This document shows positions 24,101 through 38,625 of a stretch of 64,000 nucleotides of DNA, piece by piece. The stretch's first letter is position 1. The number at the start of each line of letters is the position of its first letter. The notes under the pieces were generated by a model. The model saw only the letters and a list, made by a program, of their open reading frames with translations. It was not told the origin of the DNA and did not search any database. Position numbers and translations under genes: made by a program. Origin of the DNA: Macropodus opercularis. Lineage: Eukaryota; Chordata; Actinopteri; Anabantiformes; Osphronemidae. The stretch covers positions 1,312,001-1,376,000 of the forward strand of contig CM061106.1 in assembly GCA_030770545.1 (NCBI GenBank). The letters run 5' to 3'.

Positions 24101-27100
24101 GCTCTTCACGTCCATCTGACCTTCATCAACTCTGGAGTCAATCTGCTGTCACAGCAACAATCATTAGTCTCCTTCATCTTTTCATTTTTTCGGCTTCCAT
24201 ACATCTTTTTTTTCAACAAGAAACCTGAACCTACACAGTTCTACCACAACGCTGTGGACCAGGCCTTACAGAGTCCAAATGGACACCTGGACCTGTTCCT
24301 CCGCTTCCTCCTCGGTCTTTCACTGCAGACCAATCAGACTCGACTACAAGGTCTGATGACACAGACAGGAAGTAGCTCAGAGACCAATCAGGAAACAGTC
24401 CAGTACATCAAGAAGAAGCTCAGTGAGGATCTGCCTGCAGAGAGAAGCATCAACCTGTTCCACTGTCTGAATGAACTGAATGATGGTTCTCTAGTGGAGC
24501 AGATCCAACAGAACCTGAGATCAGGACGTCTCTCCACACATGAACTGTCTCCTGCTCAGTGGTCGGCTCTGGTCTTCATCTTACTGTCATCACAAGAAGA
24601 TCTGGACGTGTTTGACCTGAGGAAATACTCTGGTTCAGAGGAGGCTCTGCTGAGGCTGCTGCCAGTCGTCAAAGCCTCCAACAAAGCTGTGTAAGTCCTC
24701 ACATGACTGAAATGTGTATCAACAACCTGGAGTCTGGAGCCAGAGACGTCTGCAGCTGAGCTGAATGATTCATCTACACATTAGACACATTAACAGCTTG
24801 AACGTGTGTTAATAGAACTAAAACCTGTTGAAGTGTGACAACACACTGGAATCATGGAAACAGATTCCAGACAGTTGAGAGTAACAGCAACAGCAGATGA
24901 GAGTGAACATCAGTAGTTCAGTCAATGACTGAGTCTCTGGTTCCTTCCTGAACTTTGAATAATAACTAACAGGATGTTCAAGGCACCTGGTCACTGACCT
25001 TTGACCCCTGCCTCTGTTTCCTCTCTGTTAAATGTAGACGTGACTCAGAAAGTGAAGTAGTGAAGCATTAATCACTGATCCAGCTGCTGTGTTTGCATTG
25101 ACTGTCTCAACCTGACAGAGATCACACATCTGGACTGATGCCTGCAGGAACCAGATGATGTTCTGGTTTGGCTGCTCAGGTGTAGAACCAACACCTGGCA
25201 TCACACACAACACACTACATGATACTACTACTAATCACAGTCACGCTCCAGTTATAAAGCAGGTCAAAGGGGTTTCTATCCATCATCCAGTCGTGACTCA
25301 GATCTCAGTAGGCTGCAGCATAATGTGACCGAATAAAGCTGCTGTGACCAGTAATGAGTAAATCAATCCACATAAACAAAAGCTCAACAATAGTTTATCA
25401 TTTAACATAAATAAAGGAATTAAAATGTTCAGTTCAGTTTGTCTAAGGCCCCAGGAGACAACAGAGCAGCATCAACAGAACACAGGCAGGTCGTTGGTTC
25501 TGCATCTGCTCCCTGGAAAGTCTGACTGGAATCTACACACAGGTTGTTCATACGCAGGTGGTCACATGGTCGTCTGGCTACGACTTCAAGGGTTTAGAAA
25601 GAAAGGGCAGATTAGATGTTGGCCTATAGCTGCTAGTTCTCCAGGGTTGAGAGCAGGTTTGTTCAGTGAAGGTTTGACCACAGCAGCCTGAAAAGCCTGA
25701 GCTGCGTAGCAGAGACTGGTTGGTTGGATTCAATGTGGACGTGCTGATTAACAGAAGAACTTCTGTGAGTGATCTAGTTGGGATTGAGTCTAAGAGACAA
25801 GCAGTCAGACAGAGTCACCAGCAAATGAATCAATGTCTAATGTCTAATCTCACGTCTCTGTTAGTAAATGACTTGATGAGTGACCTTCACATAGACCACG
25901 TTTCATTAACTCTTGTGTTTTCTTGTATAGGAGATGTTCCTTCCTACAAACTCACCATCACCCCTCACATAGCACATCACACATCACATTCACATAGCTC
26001 TGCCTTCTAAATGCACATCTGGCTGTAGAAAGAACCACTTGGTACCAACACCCACATTAACACTGTTCAACAGGCCAAAGGCCTTTGATGAACTATATGT
26101 TCCATGGAAAACAGCAGTGATTAGTAATATGGCCTGATGAACAGAGACAGATGGGAAGTGTCATCCAGAGAGGCAGACGCTCCTCTCTCTCCAGTTACTC
26201 CTGCTCTGACGCTTCATGACCAAACTACAACCAAAAACTCCCCCAAACAGAGTAGAAGGAAGGACTCTCTCAGAGAAAGCAACAGGCTGGAGGGACTCAC
26301 TAGATTTACTGGACTCAAGACTTAACAGGCTTGAGGAGCAGACGATGTGGCCAGAACAGAGATTAAACACAGATTGGTTAGAGAAGTTATAATCAGGTAA
26401 AGTTGGAGGAGAATGATAAACAAACCCTTGTTGTTTATCATTTTCCCAGTTCTGGTAGCTTCTGCCTCTGCACCACATCTCCCTGGTTCTAGGTGTGGTT
26501 TCCCGCTCACCAACAGGGAGCTCACCCCACCTCCTTTCCTGCTGCTCTGGACTCTGTCAAGTCTGCCCCATCAACATGAAGCTACTACCTCTGAGCAGAC
26601 AGCATCACCTTTATTTAGTGATGTCCACAGAGAAACAGTGAGCAGGTTTCTGTCCCATGGGTCACTGATAGTCCAGGAAGCAGTGGCCTCTCTGAGCCAG
26701 TACCCACACTCCTGATGGTTTCTCTCTGTCTCTGGCTGTTTTTCAGGCTCAGTGGCTGTAACATCGCAGAAAGAGGCCTTGAAGCTCTGTCCTCAGTTCT
26801 CAGCTCCCAGTCCTCTAGTCTGAGAGAACTGGACCTGAGTAACAACAAGCTGAAGGATTCAGGAGTGAAGCTGCTTTCTGCTGGACTGGAGAGCCCACAG
26901 TGCCATCTGGAAAGTCTAAGGTCAGGATGTGTCCAACGTGTAAACGATGAGCTACAGCCCTCACTGTTATTTTACATTTGGTTCATCACGTCTCTCTTCA
27001 AATACATTGAACACGTAGGGTTTCTAGTGTCTGTAGTTAAGGCCACATTTTGGTTTAGTTTAAATGAAAAGACACAGACAGGAAAATAAATCTAATGAGA

Positions 27101-30100
27101 ATCTGTTATTACAAAATCTATGAAGGCATAATATATAATATTTATATAAAGGCAGCACATTTGACTAATACACCACAGAGATATTGTTGCAGTAGCTCAA
27201 ACCGGACCAGGGCAGGGCCCAGATGCAGAAAGAGACAGAGACTAATCTCAATGGACCAGATATTAGTTCAGATAACAGAGAAGGACAAACACTGTGGAAC
27301 CAGAATAGAAACTGCAACACTCTGAACAGGACTGACACAAAGGTTCTGAGAGAACCAGAGACGACAGTAACAGACCTATGACGTCAATGAATCCCTGAAC
27401 ACCAGAACAAACCAATCACTGCACACGACAGGAGAAGAGCAGCCAATAGAAAACTAGAACACAAAGCAGCTGCTAGAGCAGGAAGCTGACATGGTGAAGC
27501 CAACGCCTGAGACTGACTCAACTCTAACCCACAAGAGTTAACCAAAGCAAGAACCGAGCTAGAGGCCAAGGGACAGGACGAGGGACAGCACAAGCAGAGA
27601 CACGGACCAGGGAGGACACACTAGACCAGGGGAGCCCAATACGTCGATTGCGATCTACCAGTCGATCGCAAAGGTAGTGTGGGTAGATCTCATAGCATTA
27701 AAAAAAGTAGACTTCAGCCTATCATCTATCCTCACTATGAAATTTGTCACTTGATTGACACACAGGGCAGCCAGAAAGAGATAATGGGTGTGGCTACAAA
27801 GATGGCCAGTTCCATTCGTGCCATATCTCCGCATGGCGACTTCGTGCGCGTCTGGAGAAGTCTGATTGCGACCACTCCGAGTTGTTGCTACACACTGATG
27901 TGAGATGACTTAGTCGAGGGAAATTCGAGCTCTATCAGGAGATTTATCTTTTCCCGTGTAGCTAAACATGCAGAATACAACCAACTAAATGACGATCAGT
28001 TGCTGCTAGACTTAGCATTTGTAACCGATCTGACCAACATGTTGAATGACCTTAACGTAGAGCTGCAAAGAAAAGACAAAAACGTGATCAGTATGATCAG
28101 CTCAGTTAATTCTTTCAGACGAAAAATGCAGCATCTCTCCTCAAAGCTGTAGCGCAATGATTTGGGCAACTTCCAAAACCTGGCGTCAGAGCTGGAGACG
28201 CAACGGAAGATGTGTGCACAGCTTGACACTGGATGAGAAATGTGTCAGAGTTTGACAAACGCTTTCAATACGTTGTTTTACTGAAGCCAGTCGCTACATT
28301 CATGTGTTACCTTGATGCTGAGGTTGATTCAATATAGGTTCATGCAGTAATGCACCATATATTTTTCAAATAAAGAATACAATATATATATACAATACGC
28401 AATATATTTATAAGTAAATGTGTTTTGCATTTTTATAGTAGGTAGATCATTTTGACATGGTCATTTTATTAGTAGCAGAAAAAATGAAAAAGTGTGGGCA
28501 CCTCTGCACTAGACACACAAAACCGTGGCAAACACAATATACACACTCACTGACTGACACACAACAAATGTGGAGAACTAATGTGCCCCTCCTGATGGAT
28601 GAAGGACCACACTGCACCAGAGAGATGAAGAAGAATGAGACTCCAGTAGCTGTTAAAGTCAATAAACATTCAGCTACAGACCAGTGCAGAGATGTTTCAG
28701 TCCCAACCATTTGAATACAGGATCCACTGAGGTGAAACCAGACACAACTCAAACCAACACAAACCAAAACACTTCCCACCTGGAAACAACAGGCAAAAAT
28801 ACCTTTTGATCCATGTGAAGTGAACCATTTCTTTGTCTGTGGGCTTTTCAACATGACCATCACTGATCAGGACAAATCTGACTGGTTATTAATGATTCAT
28901 CTACACGATGAGACACTGAATGGTTTCAAGCTGACTCTTTGTTTTCTACTGTTTCATCTTTGTTTCTTTATTCAGTTTGTGGGGCTGCAGTTTGTCAGAG
29001 ATCAGCTGTGATTCTCTGGCCTCAGCTCTGAAGTCCAACCCGTCACATCTGACACAACTGGAGCTGAGCTACAACAACCTGCAGGATTCATCAGTGAAGC
29101 GTCTGTGTGGTTTTCTGGAGAGTCCTCACTGTCGACTGGAGACTCTGAGGTCAGACTCCATGTTTTAGTTCTGTGTAGATTAATGTGATGTGAACGTTGT
29201 GCTGACGCTAAACTGCAGATATGAGGCTGATGTTTTACTGATCCACACTGAGGGTCTCCATGGTAACGACTGGTTTGTTCTACTGTGGTTTCATTTGTTT
29301 TTTTTATTCAATCATTGTTTCTTTATTCCATTTATGTTTTGTTCATTATGTTTAATCTGTTAGAAAATATCAAATCTGTGACCAGTAGCTGATGCTCAAA
29401 CACTTTTCTAAGGCTCCATAATGTTGGTTCTGATTCAATAATCAAACCCAAGATGCCGTAATCAGAAGTTCTGGATCTGCTTGTTTGACTGGTTCCATCA
29501 GTTTGACTCCATTAAATGTTTCCTCAGTATCAAATGTTTCTGTGAGCTTCTAGTTTCTAAACTTCTACTTCCTGAAGCGTCTTCAGCTCCAAACACACGA
29601 TGAGACACTGAATGGTTTCAAGCTGACTCTTTGTTTTCTGCTGTTTCATCTTTGGTTCTTTATTCAGATTGATTGGCTGCAGGTTGTCAGAGATCAGCTG
29701 TGATTCTCTGGCCTCAGCTCTGAAGTCCAACCCGTCACATCTGACACAACTGGACCTGAGTAACAACAACCTGCAGGATTCATCAGTGAAGCCTCTTCGT
29801 GACCTGGTCCAGTCTGTCGACTGGAGACTCTGAGGTCAGTAGAGGTTGGAGTCAGTCTGTGCTGCTTCCATCAGTCTTGTTAACTCAGTTAGTATCACAG
29901 CAGAGATTCCAGTGTTTCCTGTAAAGCTCCAACCTTCTCAGTGAAGCTGTGGCAGAAAGACAGAGACAGAGAGAACAGTCAGCATCAGATCAGCCAGAAG
30001 CTTGTTGTGATCATGAAGACGACTGTTGTTGTTGTGTCAGCTGATGTTTCCAAGCAGAGAAGATGTTGGTCACCACACAGTTATTCTGTCTTTCATGGAC

Positions 30101-33100
30101 CAACAGGAAGTTGTCACTAAGCTGATGACTCAGCAGTTTATTGACAGTGAAATCTGCATAGTCAGCAGACTTGATGCTAAACGTGTGCAGGTGTGTGAGC
30201 TTCAGTCCAAGACGTTCAGATGAGCTGGAAGGAAGCTGCTGCACTTCTGCTCTGAACTCGACTGAAGTCCCTGCTGCTCAAGATGGAAACTGGAACAAGA
30301 CACGATTTAGAAACGTTGGTTAAACTGTGTCAGAGTGATGTTGATCCTTCAAATGTGATTTGATGCTGACTGTATCATAATTAAACATAAATTCTCTAAT
30401 GAACTAAGTGGAAAGTAGCAGAAAGGCTGAGTGGACAGAAGGTCATGGAAATGGGGAAGAATCAGAATGAAACTAGATGAGATGGCGGAGAAATGATGGA
30501 GAAATGTCCCACTGGCTTTAGATCATAGGTGTCAAACTCTGGCCCGTGAGCCAAATTTGGCCCACAGCGTAATTATATTTGGCCCGCGAAGCCATACCAA
30601 ATTAGTATTAGAGCTGGCCCACCGGTAATTAGTATGTATGGCTAATACTACAAATCCCAGAATGCTCTGTTGACGTTTTGGCGTCAATCACGACAAGACC
30701 CAGTAATGCCCTCTCCTCTGTTAACAGTAGTGTGTATTTGAGTTGGACACCCCTGCCTTAGATCTGCTCTTAGTGAGTCAGTGTGATGCTCCGCTGACCT
30801 TAGATCTGCTCTTAGTGAGTCAGTGTGATGCTCCACTGACCTTAGATCTGCTCTTAGTGAGTCAGTGCGATGCTCCACTGACCTTAGATCTGCTCTTAGT
30901 GAGTCAGTGTGATGCTCCACTGACGTGTGCTCACATGTGTGGATGTGTGTGTGATGTCAGTTGGTGTCATTTGTCTCATTAGTGTGGACAGAATGACTTT
31001 TGCCTTAATGTGAGCAACATCTAGTTTGGTCCAGGGCAGAGCTTTATCTTCAGCAGTAGGGGGCAGTGGAGGCTGTGGTTTGGACCAGCGTGAGTTTCTG
31101 TGTCCTTCATACCGGAGGAGAACTCAGCCAAGTGAAGCCACGTTTCCCGTGTGTCATCATCTCTTTCCTGTGTTTCAGGATCTATATCTGTCTACAGATG
31201 CTGCAGCTGGTACCTGTGACATGAGCTGAATATGTCCATGAAGCGCTGGTTAGAAATGTTGACACATGGAGCCATGAAACCACGACGCTCTTCAGAAGTT
31301 CTCTCCAACAAAGCATTGTTCATTCCCTCAACTCATTTAACAGAGTGTGATCATCATCACAACAATAAAGGTGTTGTCACAACTCAACAATAAGACATTT
31401 GAGGAGTTTGAGTCCTTGAAGAGCTGAAATCCTCAGAACAAGGTTTGGATGGAATCTGTGATGTTGGAGCCTCTGTGTCAAAGACTGAGACGTTTAAGGA
31501 AGCTGGGAATTAAGTGTTTACACCTTTCAGGACCTGCCTCATTCTCTCAAAGTGTCTATTTGATAAAAACATAACATAAAACAACTCCAGTTTTATTTTT
31601 CAATGCTTAATAACCTGTGTATTAATTTCACGCATAACAACCCAGAGATCCTGTAAAAACTTGTTTGTGTCAGTACAAACGTGTGTTGATACTTCTTCAA
31701 CTTGGTGAATTAAACTGGCTCTAAAAACAGTCGAGGCTTGTTCTGTGTTTTCTTAAAGTCTCTGAGGTTTAACACACACAGGCCTGTGTGAGGCTGTTAA
31801 AACCAAAGAGCAGGAGGCAGACGATGCTTCAGCTCAGTCCTCAGTGACAGTGGGCTTCTGAGTCATCTAGACATCTGTTCTCCTCCTTCTCTGACATCCA
31901 GCTCCTTGTTATTCACAGTTTGGACTTAGTGAGGTTTGTTACTTTCAGTTAATTTGTCTCTTGTTGTCTTCTAGTGTGTTTGCTTCCTTGCAGCTTAGCT
32001 GAGATTAGAATTCTTGTAAATAAATGTTGCTGTGTTTCCTGCATCCAGGTCATTTTGTTAGTCTGCGTTCATAACAATGAGAGATATGAAGGGATGAACC
32101 TGATAACAGGCAGCATAGAAACGTTGGTAAAACAATTGTGCTGTTGTGTTAGTGAAGGACGTCTGTGACGCGGTGGAGCCAGCAGAGAAACATCTGGTCT
32201 GGTCCAAGGTTCCTTTACGTAAACACTGATATCAGACTGTCTCCAGGCTGATGTGGTAGAAGACAAAGACTCTCAGATTCTCCTCTGGGTCGACCTGCGT
32301 CTCCAGCTCCTGGGAGCTAACGCACCGTGACATCACCTCTGCTGGAAAGAACGTGACTCGACTCCTGTCAGTGGGCTTTGAGAAATGATCCTTTTACTGA
32401 GTTTGGATTCACCTGGTAGCGTTTAACCGTCAACGCTGCGTCATCTTCATTTCCTCTCCAGTCAAACCACGGCAGAGAAGAGAGGAATCCAGGCTGGAGA
32501 CGACGTGTGACGTGCTTTAAAGCATTCACAGTGATAATAATAAATATTAGGAAAACAATACTGTGAATGCTCTCAGCATTTATAGAGCAAATAGTTTTTA
32601 TAACCTGGTCTCTGATTCATTCGTCACTGGGTGTGGAGCTGCTCTGTGGACCCAGAGGAGGAGTCACTGCAGGTGGAGCTACAATACAAAGAGACCAGAG
32701 CCAGATAAGTCGTTATTGTGCTGAGCAGGAACAGGCAACATGTAAGTATACTTTAATATACTTCATTCACAATTAAACACATCTCTAAGACACCGTAAAA
32801 TACACTGATATATTTAAATAAGTACAATCTGGTTCAATCAATTTATGTTTGGTTCAGTTTGCTTTACTTACTGTAGACAGTGCTAATGTATCCACAAAGA
32901 TGCCTAAGTTGCTCCTGCAATGCTCTTCTAAAAACAACAATCTGAGAATTCATTGGAAGCAGCTATTCTTAAATCAGGCAAAAGCTCTTAGAAAGTAGGG
33001 AGTAGAGCAAACTTCAAAACGTTCTTAACAGAACAGATCTGACGGGTTCAACAATGAAACAATTTTCCACACAGACCAAAATTGCTAGACAATAGTCAAC

Positions 33101-36100
33101 ATGCTCATGCTATGTATGAAGTTGTGACACTGTTTAAACCGCTTCTTACTATAGAAGTCAGCCTATTGTTCCCTTATATGCTCTGCTACAACTGCCTGAC
33201 TCCTAGTTGAGCAAACACTCCGAGCCTGAACATTTTAACCAAAGTTAGAGACTCTGTCGGGATATTGAAAAATGTTTTGGCCCCTTGTGTGTGATATTTG
33301 AATGAATTTGCTTGTATGTAAAGACCTTTACTGGGCAAGCTGCTGCTGGTTAGTGCCGTGTGCTCGTGATTTGAATTGGTTCACAGTGAAACCTTTGTGC
33401 CCTCAGTGCAGCATATACAGGGACCTAAGATGAAAATCTTCTACCAAACATCCTCTCAAGTAGCTGCAATTTCAAAGCTTTATGATTTATAAACACAGGA
33501 ACATTCGTTGTTAATAGATGATTACAAAAGTATCTATGTGTGTGATCATATTTTACAAGGTGTCTCACTCTTTGTGAAATGTGTCTGCATGTATTTCAGC
33601 GTAATTATGGTGGATACATGATAATTGAATGTATTTAATTACAGATAACCACATTAACAAGAAGAGTTTTCTCAGTGATCAAGACTTTCAAAGTCTGTTC
33701 CAAGATCGGAGCCAAGGGAGAAATTCAGACAGAAATATAATCAATATAAGGTAACATTCCTTTACTTAATAATACAGCCCCTAACTGTCATCCTGCCTCT
33801 GCAGGAGGTTTCTTCTGTTTAAGGGAGTGTTTTTCTTCACAGCCTCCTTGTGCTGCTGGGTTTTCAGTTGTACAAATTCTGCAAGGTCTTAACCATTACC
33901 TTTGTAAAGTTCTTTCAGGAGACGCTTGTTGACAATTTCTTCTACACAAAAACATTAATTCTTATCCTCATGAGAATTACTTTTCCCACTCTCCCACCCA
34001 AAAGTCTCAAAAATCATGAATGGGATGCACAATTTACTGAACAATGGTTTACGCTACACAAATAACCAAAAGGATTTGGTTCCAGTACAATTTAAAACAG
34101 CAGATTATTGGAGAACAACCTGTGACTAGAAACTGGATTGAATCTGAAGTCCAGACCTGTGTGAACGGCGCTGCAGGCAAAGGGTGCGTCACATTTTTGG
34201 GAGCTTAACAACTGCGTGACATCTGCAGGTTCTGAGGCAAGAGGTGGGTCTTGGTAGGGTGGGGTACAGCGGTGAAAAGAGACGTGGCAGACTTCTGGGT
34301 GGCGGAGGTAGGTCTTCAAGTTAAGCCCAGAAAGGGCTGCTGGCTCATAACATGACGTCTCAGTAGTGTAATGCTGCTTGTGATGATTTGCCTCTGTTCA
34401 ATCACTCTTCTTGTTTTCCTCATGCACTGGTGTATGATATTTGAATGAATTTGCTTGTATGTAAAGACCTTTACTGAGCAAGCTAATGCTGGTTAGTGCC
34501 GTGTGCTCGGTGATTTGGAAACTTGTTGTGCACACACCACAGAACAGGAACAAACACAGGCCTCTCCCACTGGAGGCTACAGAGAGGAACATCGAACACT
34601 GGGCTACAGACGGACCGACACTGACAAACACAGAACAGGAATTTAAATACTCAGAACAGGAAATCAGGAACAGGTGTACAAGATAAGTACAATGACAAAA
34701 ACACCAGACTCAGGAGGTGAGGACAGAAGAAGAAAACCAACAGGAGCTGGAGGGCTAACTGTCTACCTATGGCTTTAAGTTAAGCCAACCCGATCAGAAT
34801 CTGCCTTCGGGAAAATAATTACCACCAATTGGGGGGAAACACGACATAACCCGTCAGTCTAAGAACTCGATCTTGCCTGGATTTGGGTTCCGCAACAGAA
34901 AGTTTGATCGGTGTGAAAAGCCCAGCTCTGAACTATTTGAAGTCCAACTTAAAGGACAGAACGTTTTGTGTTCAACTTAGAGACTTCCAGTCCTCCTCAG
35001 CTCCTCTGTCTTGTGGCTCTATTTTAGGTCCAATCCTATTTTCCCCTCTCTTCTGAGTATCCTCAGAAGACATGGCATCTCTTTTCATTGCTACGTTGAT
35101 GACTGTCTATCTATATCCCAGTTAATAAGGATGGTTTTTCTGTCAGTTCAATATTGGAGTGTTTAAAGGACCTTTTTATTGAATTAAAGGCTAGAGGTAC
35201 ATAGGTCATTGTGCTGGGAACTAACTCATCTAGAGGGGCTGCTGCCCCTTCAGACTTGGGACCCTTGGTTGGGTTTGCCAAATCTGAAATTGTTCTTTAG
35301 GTCTAGTCTATATTGAAGCTTAAAACAGGTGTACTGTGACAACTTTAACTCATTTTGCAATAATATAATGGTGGTAACTACAGAGAATCAATTAATCAAG
35401 TAGGAAGAACTGAATATCACTACTGAAAGTACAACACTGAGCCTTGTTTTGTATTATTCCTTTATCCTCTTACAAAATACATTTACTGTTACCAACATCT
35501 AAGGGTGACTTCAGGCAGGCGCCCTTGGCAGGTGTTTTATTTTAGACATGAAAGTTCTGTCTGGTCCCGATCTACATATGGCTTCAATGGAACCCAACAG
35601 AGACACACAGTACATTTAAGTTGTTTTCTCAGATGCTGTCACAAAAGGTACTACCTCCAATCAACTTAATTTGACATGTGTAGGTTATAAGGTCACCACC
35701 TTCCCATAGTTTCTGATTGGTCCACGTCATAAGTGAGAGACATCATGGGAACGTCCCTAATACAGTGAATAAATTAAGAATAAATAAAAATGATTAAAGA
35801 ATGACTTTTTGAAAGATTATTTACCGTCAAACTTTTGCTATACCAGCTAAAGGAAAGAAAGACTTTTTCTGGGGACACCGTGCCAGCGCCTCTGTTGGTG
35901 AATGACTGGGGCATTCTGAGACTTAACATCATGGATCATGTCAAAGACTGTATGTTTGATGTACTCGTTGAAGAATAAGAAAAAGAGGAGGAGACTTGCA
36001 GGAAGAAGAAGGACAAGAAGGAAAAGAAGGACCAGTAAGGAGGCCTACTGGTGCTGATGCTGATGAGAGCGGAAACCCTGATGTATTCAGAGCTGTGTGG

Positions 36101-38509
36101 GAGACTCAGTGCACCCCATGGGGTAAATGGTTTTACAAAATAATCACAGAGTTTAACAAAGATGGACTTCATGAAGTTGTACCGTTTCAACAGCGAGTGT
36201 GGGGTTTTTCAGTCCGTGCTCAACATGCCCGTCCCGACCTGGTTGTAAATATTTGACAAGGGCAAAATAGTGGAGATGTTTCGCACGAGTCAGGACTGGC
36301 AGGAAATGGTGGTTCTGAAACGATTTCTGTTTGTGTAAGCGTCCTGTGCTTTTTCCTCCCCGCTCCACGCCCCTCCTCCAACCGTTGACCCTCCCAACCA
36401 ATCTGAAATAAATAGAGGCTGAGATTTTCAGCAACCCAACCACATGCCAGCCAAGGAAGAATATGTCGCAATTCCCTCCCTCACCGTTTTCCAGCATCGA
36501 CAGCGTCTGGGGCAATAGCTCTGGCTATGAGGCCGATGGGTCTGAAGACTTGCAGCGTTCCTCACCAGCCTTGATTCACCTCACGAGACTCTCCCTGAGG
36601 TTCGTCCATCCCCTGAAGGTGAGAGCCAGACCAGAACCGAAGCGGTTTGTGATGAACCAGATGGGCCAATGTTCAAACTATTTCTGGACACGTTGAAATC
36701 CTTGGTGACTCGTACATAACGATACACGAATTTAAGGAATATATTTGCAACAGATGTCAGACATCTCATCCTAGCCAGATGCAGCACATTTTTGGGCTGT
36801 GGAGAGGCAGCAGGAGATACAAAATTAGTAGTATTAAGTTTTTCCCCCCATGGGCTACATACTGCGACTGGAGACTTGCAAGTGGTTTTCAGCAGGACCG
36901 GGAGTTCGCTTTTCACCCCTTCCAGCGGATTTAAAAGCTGGGTTTTACCACATGTTTATTTATTCAGATAACGTGCAGCATCAGGTGGTGGATGACGCTT
37001 TTGCTCCTCTCCTGCGCTTTGTGCCGGTCGAAGGAAAGTACGGCGACGTCATTACGAAGTCATTTACAGTTTTTTCCGATTGCTAAACGACAGTGTGCAC
37101 AACTGGAGATACATGTGCAAAACTCTAACTACAGTCTGCTCTACCAACAATTACCTGAGCTAAACATTTCACATCACCTGCAAAACTCATTCAAAGCAAC
37201 ACAACTCTAAACACATGGCTCAAAACAGCTCAGTGCAGCATAACACCATGCACAACCGTCACTGAGATAACACACACTGTCACTCAGAACACACTGAGTG
37301 AAAAAACACTAACACTAAGCACCGATACAGAAAATACCAACTAAAACCTTTACAGTTGAAAGAATTTCAAAGAAAAGAGAAACATTCTGTCACATGATTT
37401 ATTTACAGTTTTTTACGATTGCTAAACGACAGTGAGCACAACTGGAGATACATGTGCAAAACTCTAACTACAGTCTGCTCTACCAAAAGTCACCTGAGCT
37501 GAACATTTCACATCACCTGCAAAACTCATTCAAAGCAACACAACTCTAAACACATGGCTCAAAACAGCTCAGTGCAGCAAAACACTAAGCACAACCCTCA
37601 CTGAGATAACACACACTGTCACTCAGAACACACTGAGAGAAAAAACACTAACACTAAGCACCGATACAGAAAATACCAACTTACAGTTTTTTACGATTGC
37701 TAGACGACAGTGAGCACAACTGGAGATACATGTGCAAAACTCTAACTACAGTCTGCTCTACCAAAAGTCACCTGAGCTGAACAGTTCACATCACCTGCAA
37801 AACTCATTCAAAGCAACACAACTCTAAACACATGGCTCAAAACAGCTCAGTGCAGCATAACACCATGCACAACGCTCACTGAGATAACACACACTGTCAC
37901 TCAGAACACACTGAGTGAAAAAACACTAACATCAAGCACCAATACAGAAAATACCAACTAAAACCTTTACAGTTGAAAGAATTTCAAAGAAAAGAGAAAC
38001 ATTCTGTCACATGATTTATTTAAATGTTTGGAACATAACAATTCTTTACTAAGGTAAATGAAAATTAGCAGTTTGCTTCAATAGTTGTTAGTCATTTATG
38101 GAATTACAGTAATGAGAAGAAAAAGGTAGAAACATACTCTATATACTGTAATTTGATCAAATAATTGAGGGGCTGATCCTGCCTCCCTCTAGCATCAGGC
38201 CACAGGTTTTCACCAACATCACATCTAACGTTCTCTCTTGCCATGAATCTGGGGAAGAACCTCATCCATCCCTGGATCCTCTGGACTCGTGTCCTCACAT
38301 CCGGCACTGTAACTGTAACATGGCTTCCAGAAGAGACATTTGGTCATGTGGGTGGTGATCAAACACTTTCCACCTCCAGGCAGAGAAAACCTCCTCTATT
38401 GGGTTGAGGAAGGGTGAATATGCAGGCAGGTACAAAACTTGCCACCTTCTCCCTCCATGAACCCGTCTTCCTTGATCCAATTCCAAAATTACTCTTTCTG
38501 AGCTCTACC

Positions 38510-38543
<34 letters not shown>

Positions 38544-38547
38544 TATA

Positions 38548-38625
<78 letters not shown>

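Noticed and set aside
30684..30982. Repetitive 14-residue-unit peptides on both strands
   Set aside because: The 42-bp unit is open on both strands by arithmetic only; this is non-coding minisatellite.
33645..33752. Exon-like block with AG and GT borders and one open frame
   Set aside because: Short, no conserved motif, and no partner exons identified; AG/GT borders occur often by chance.
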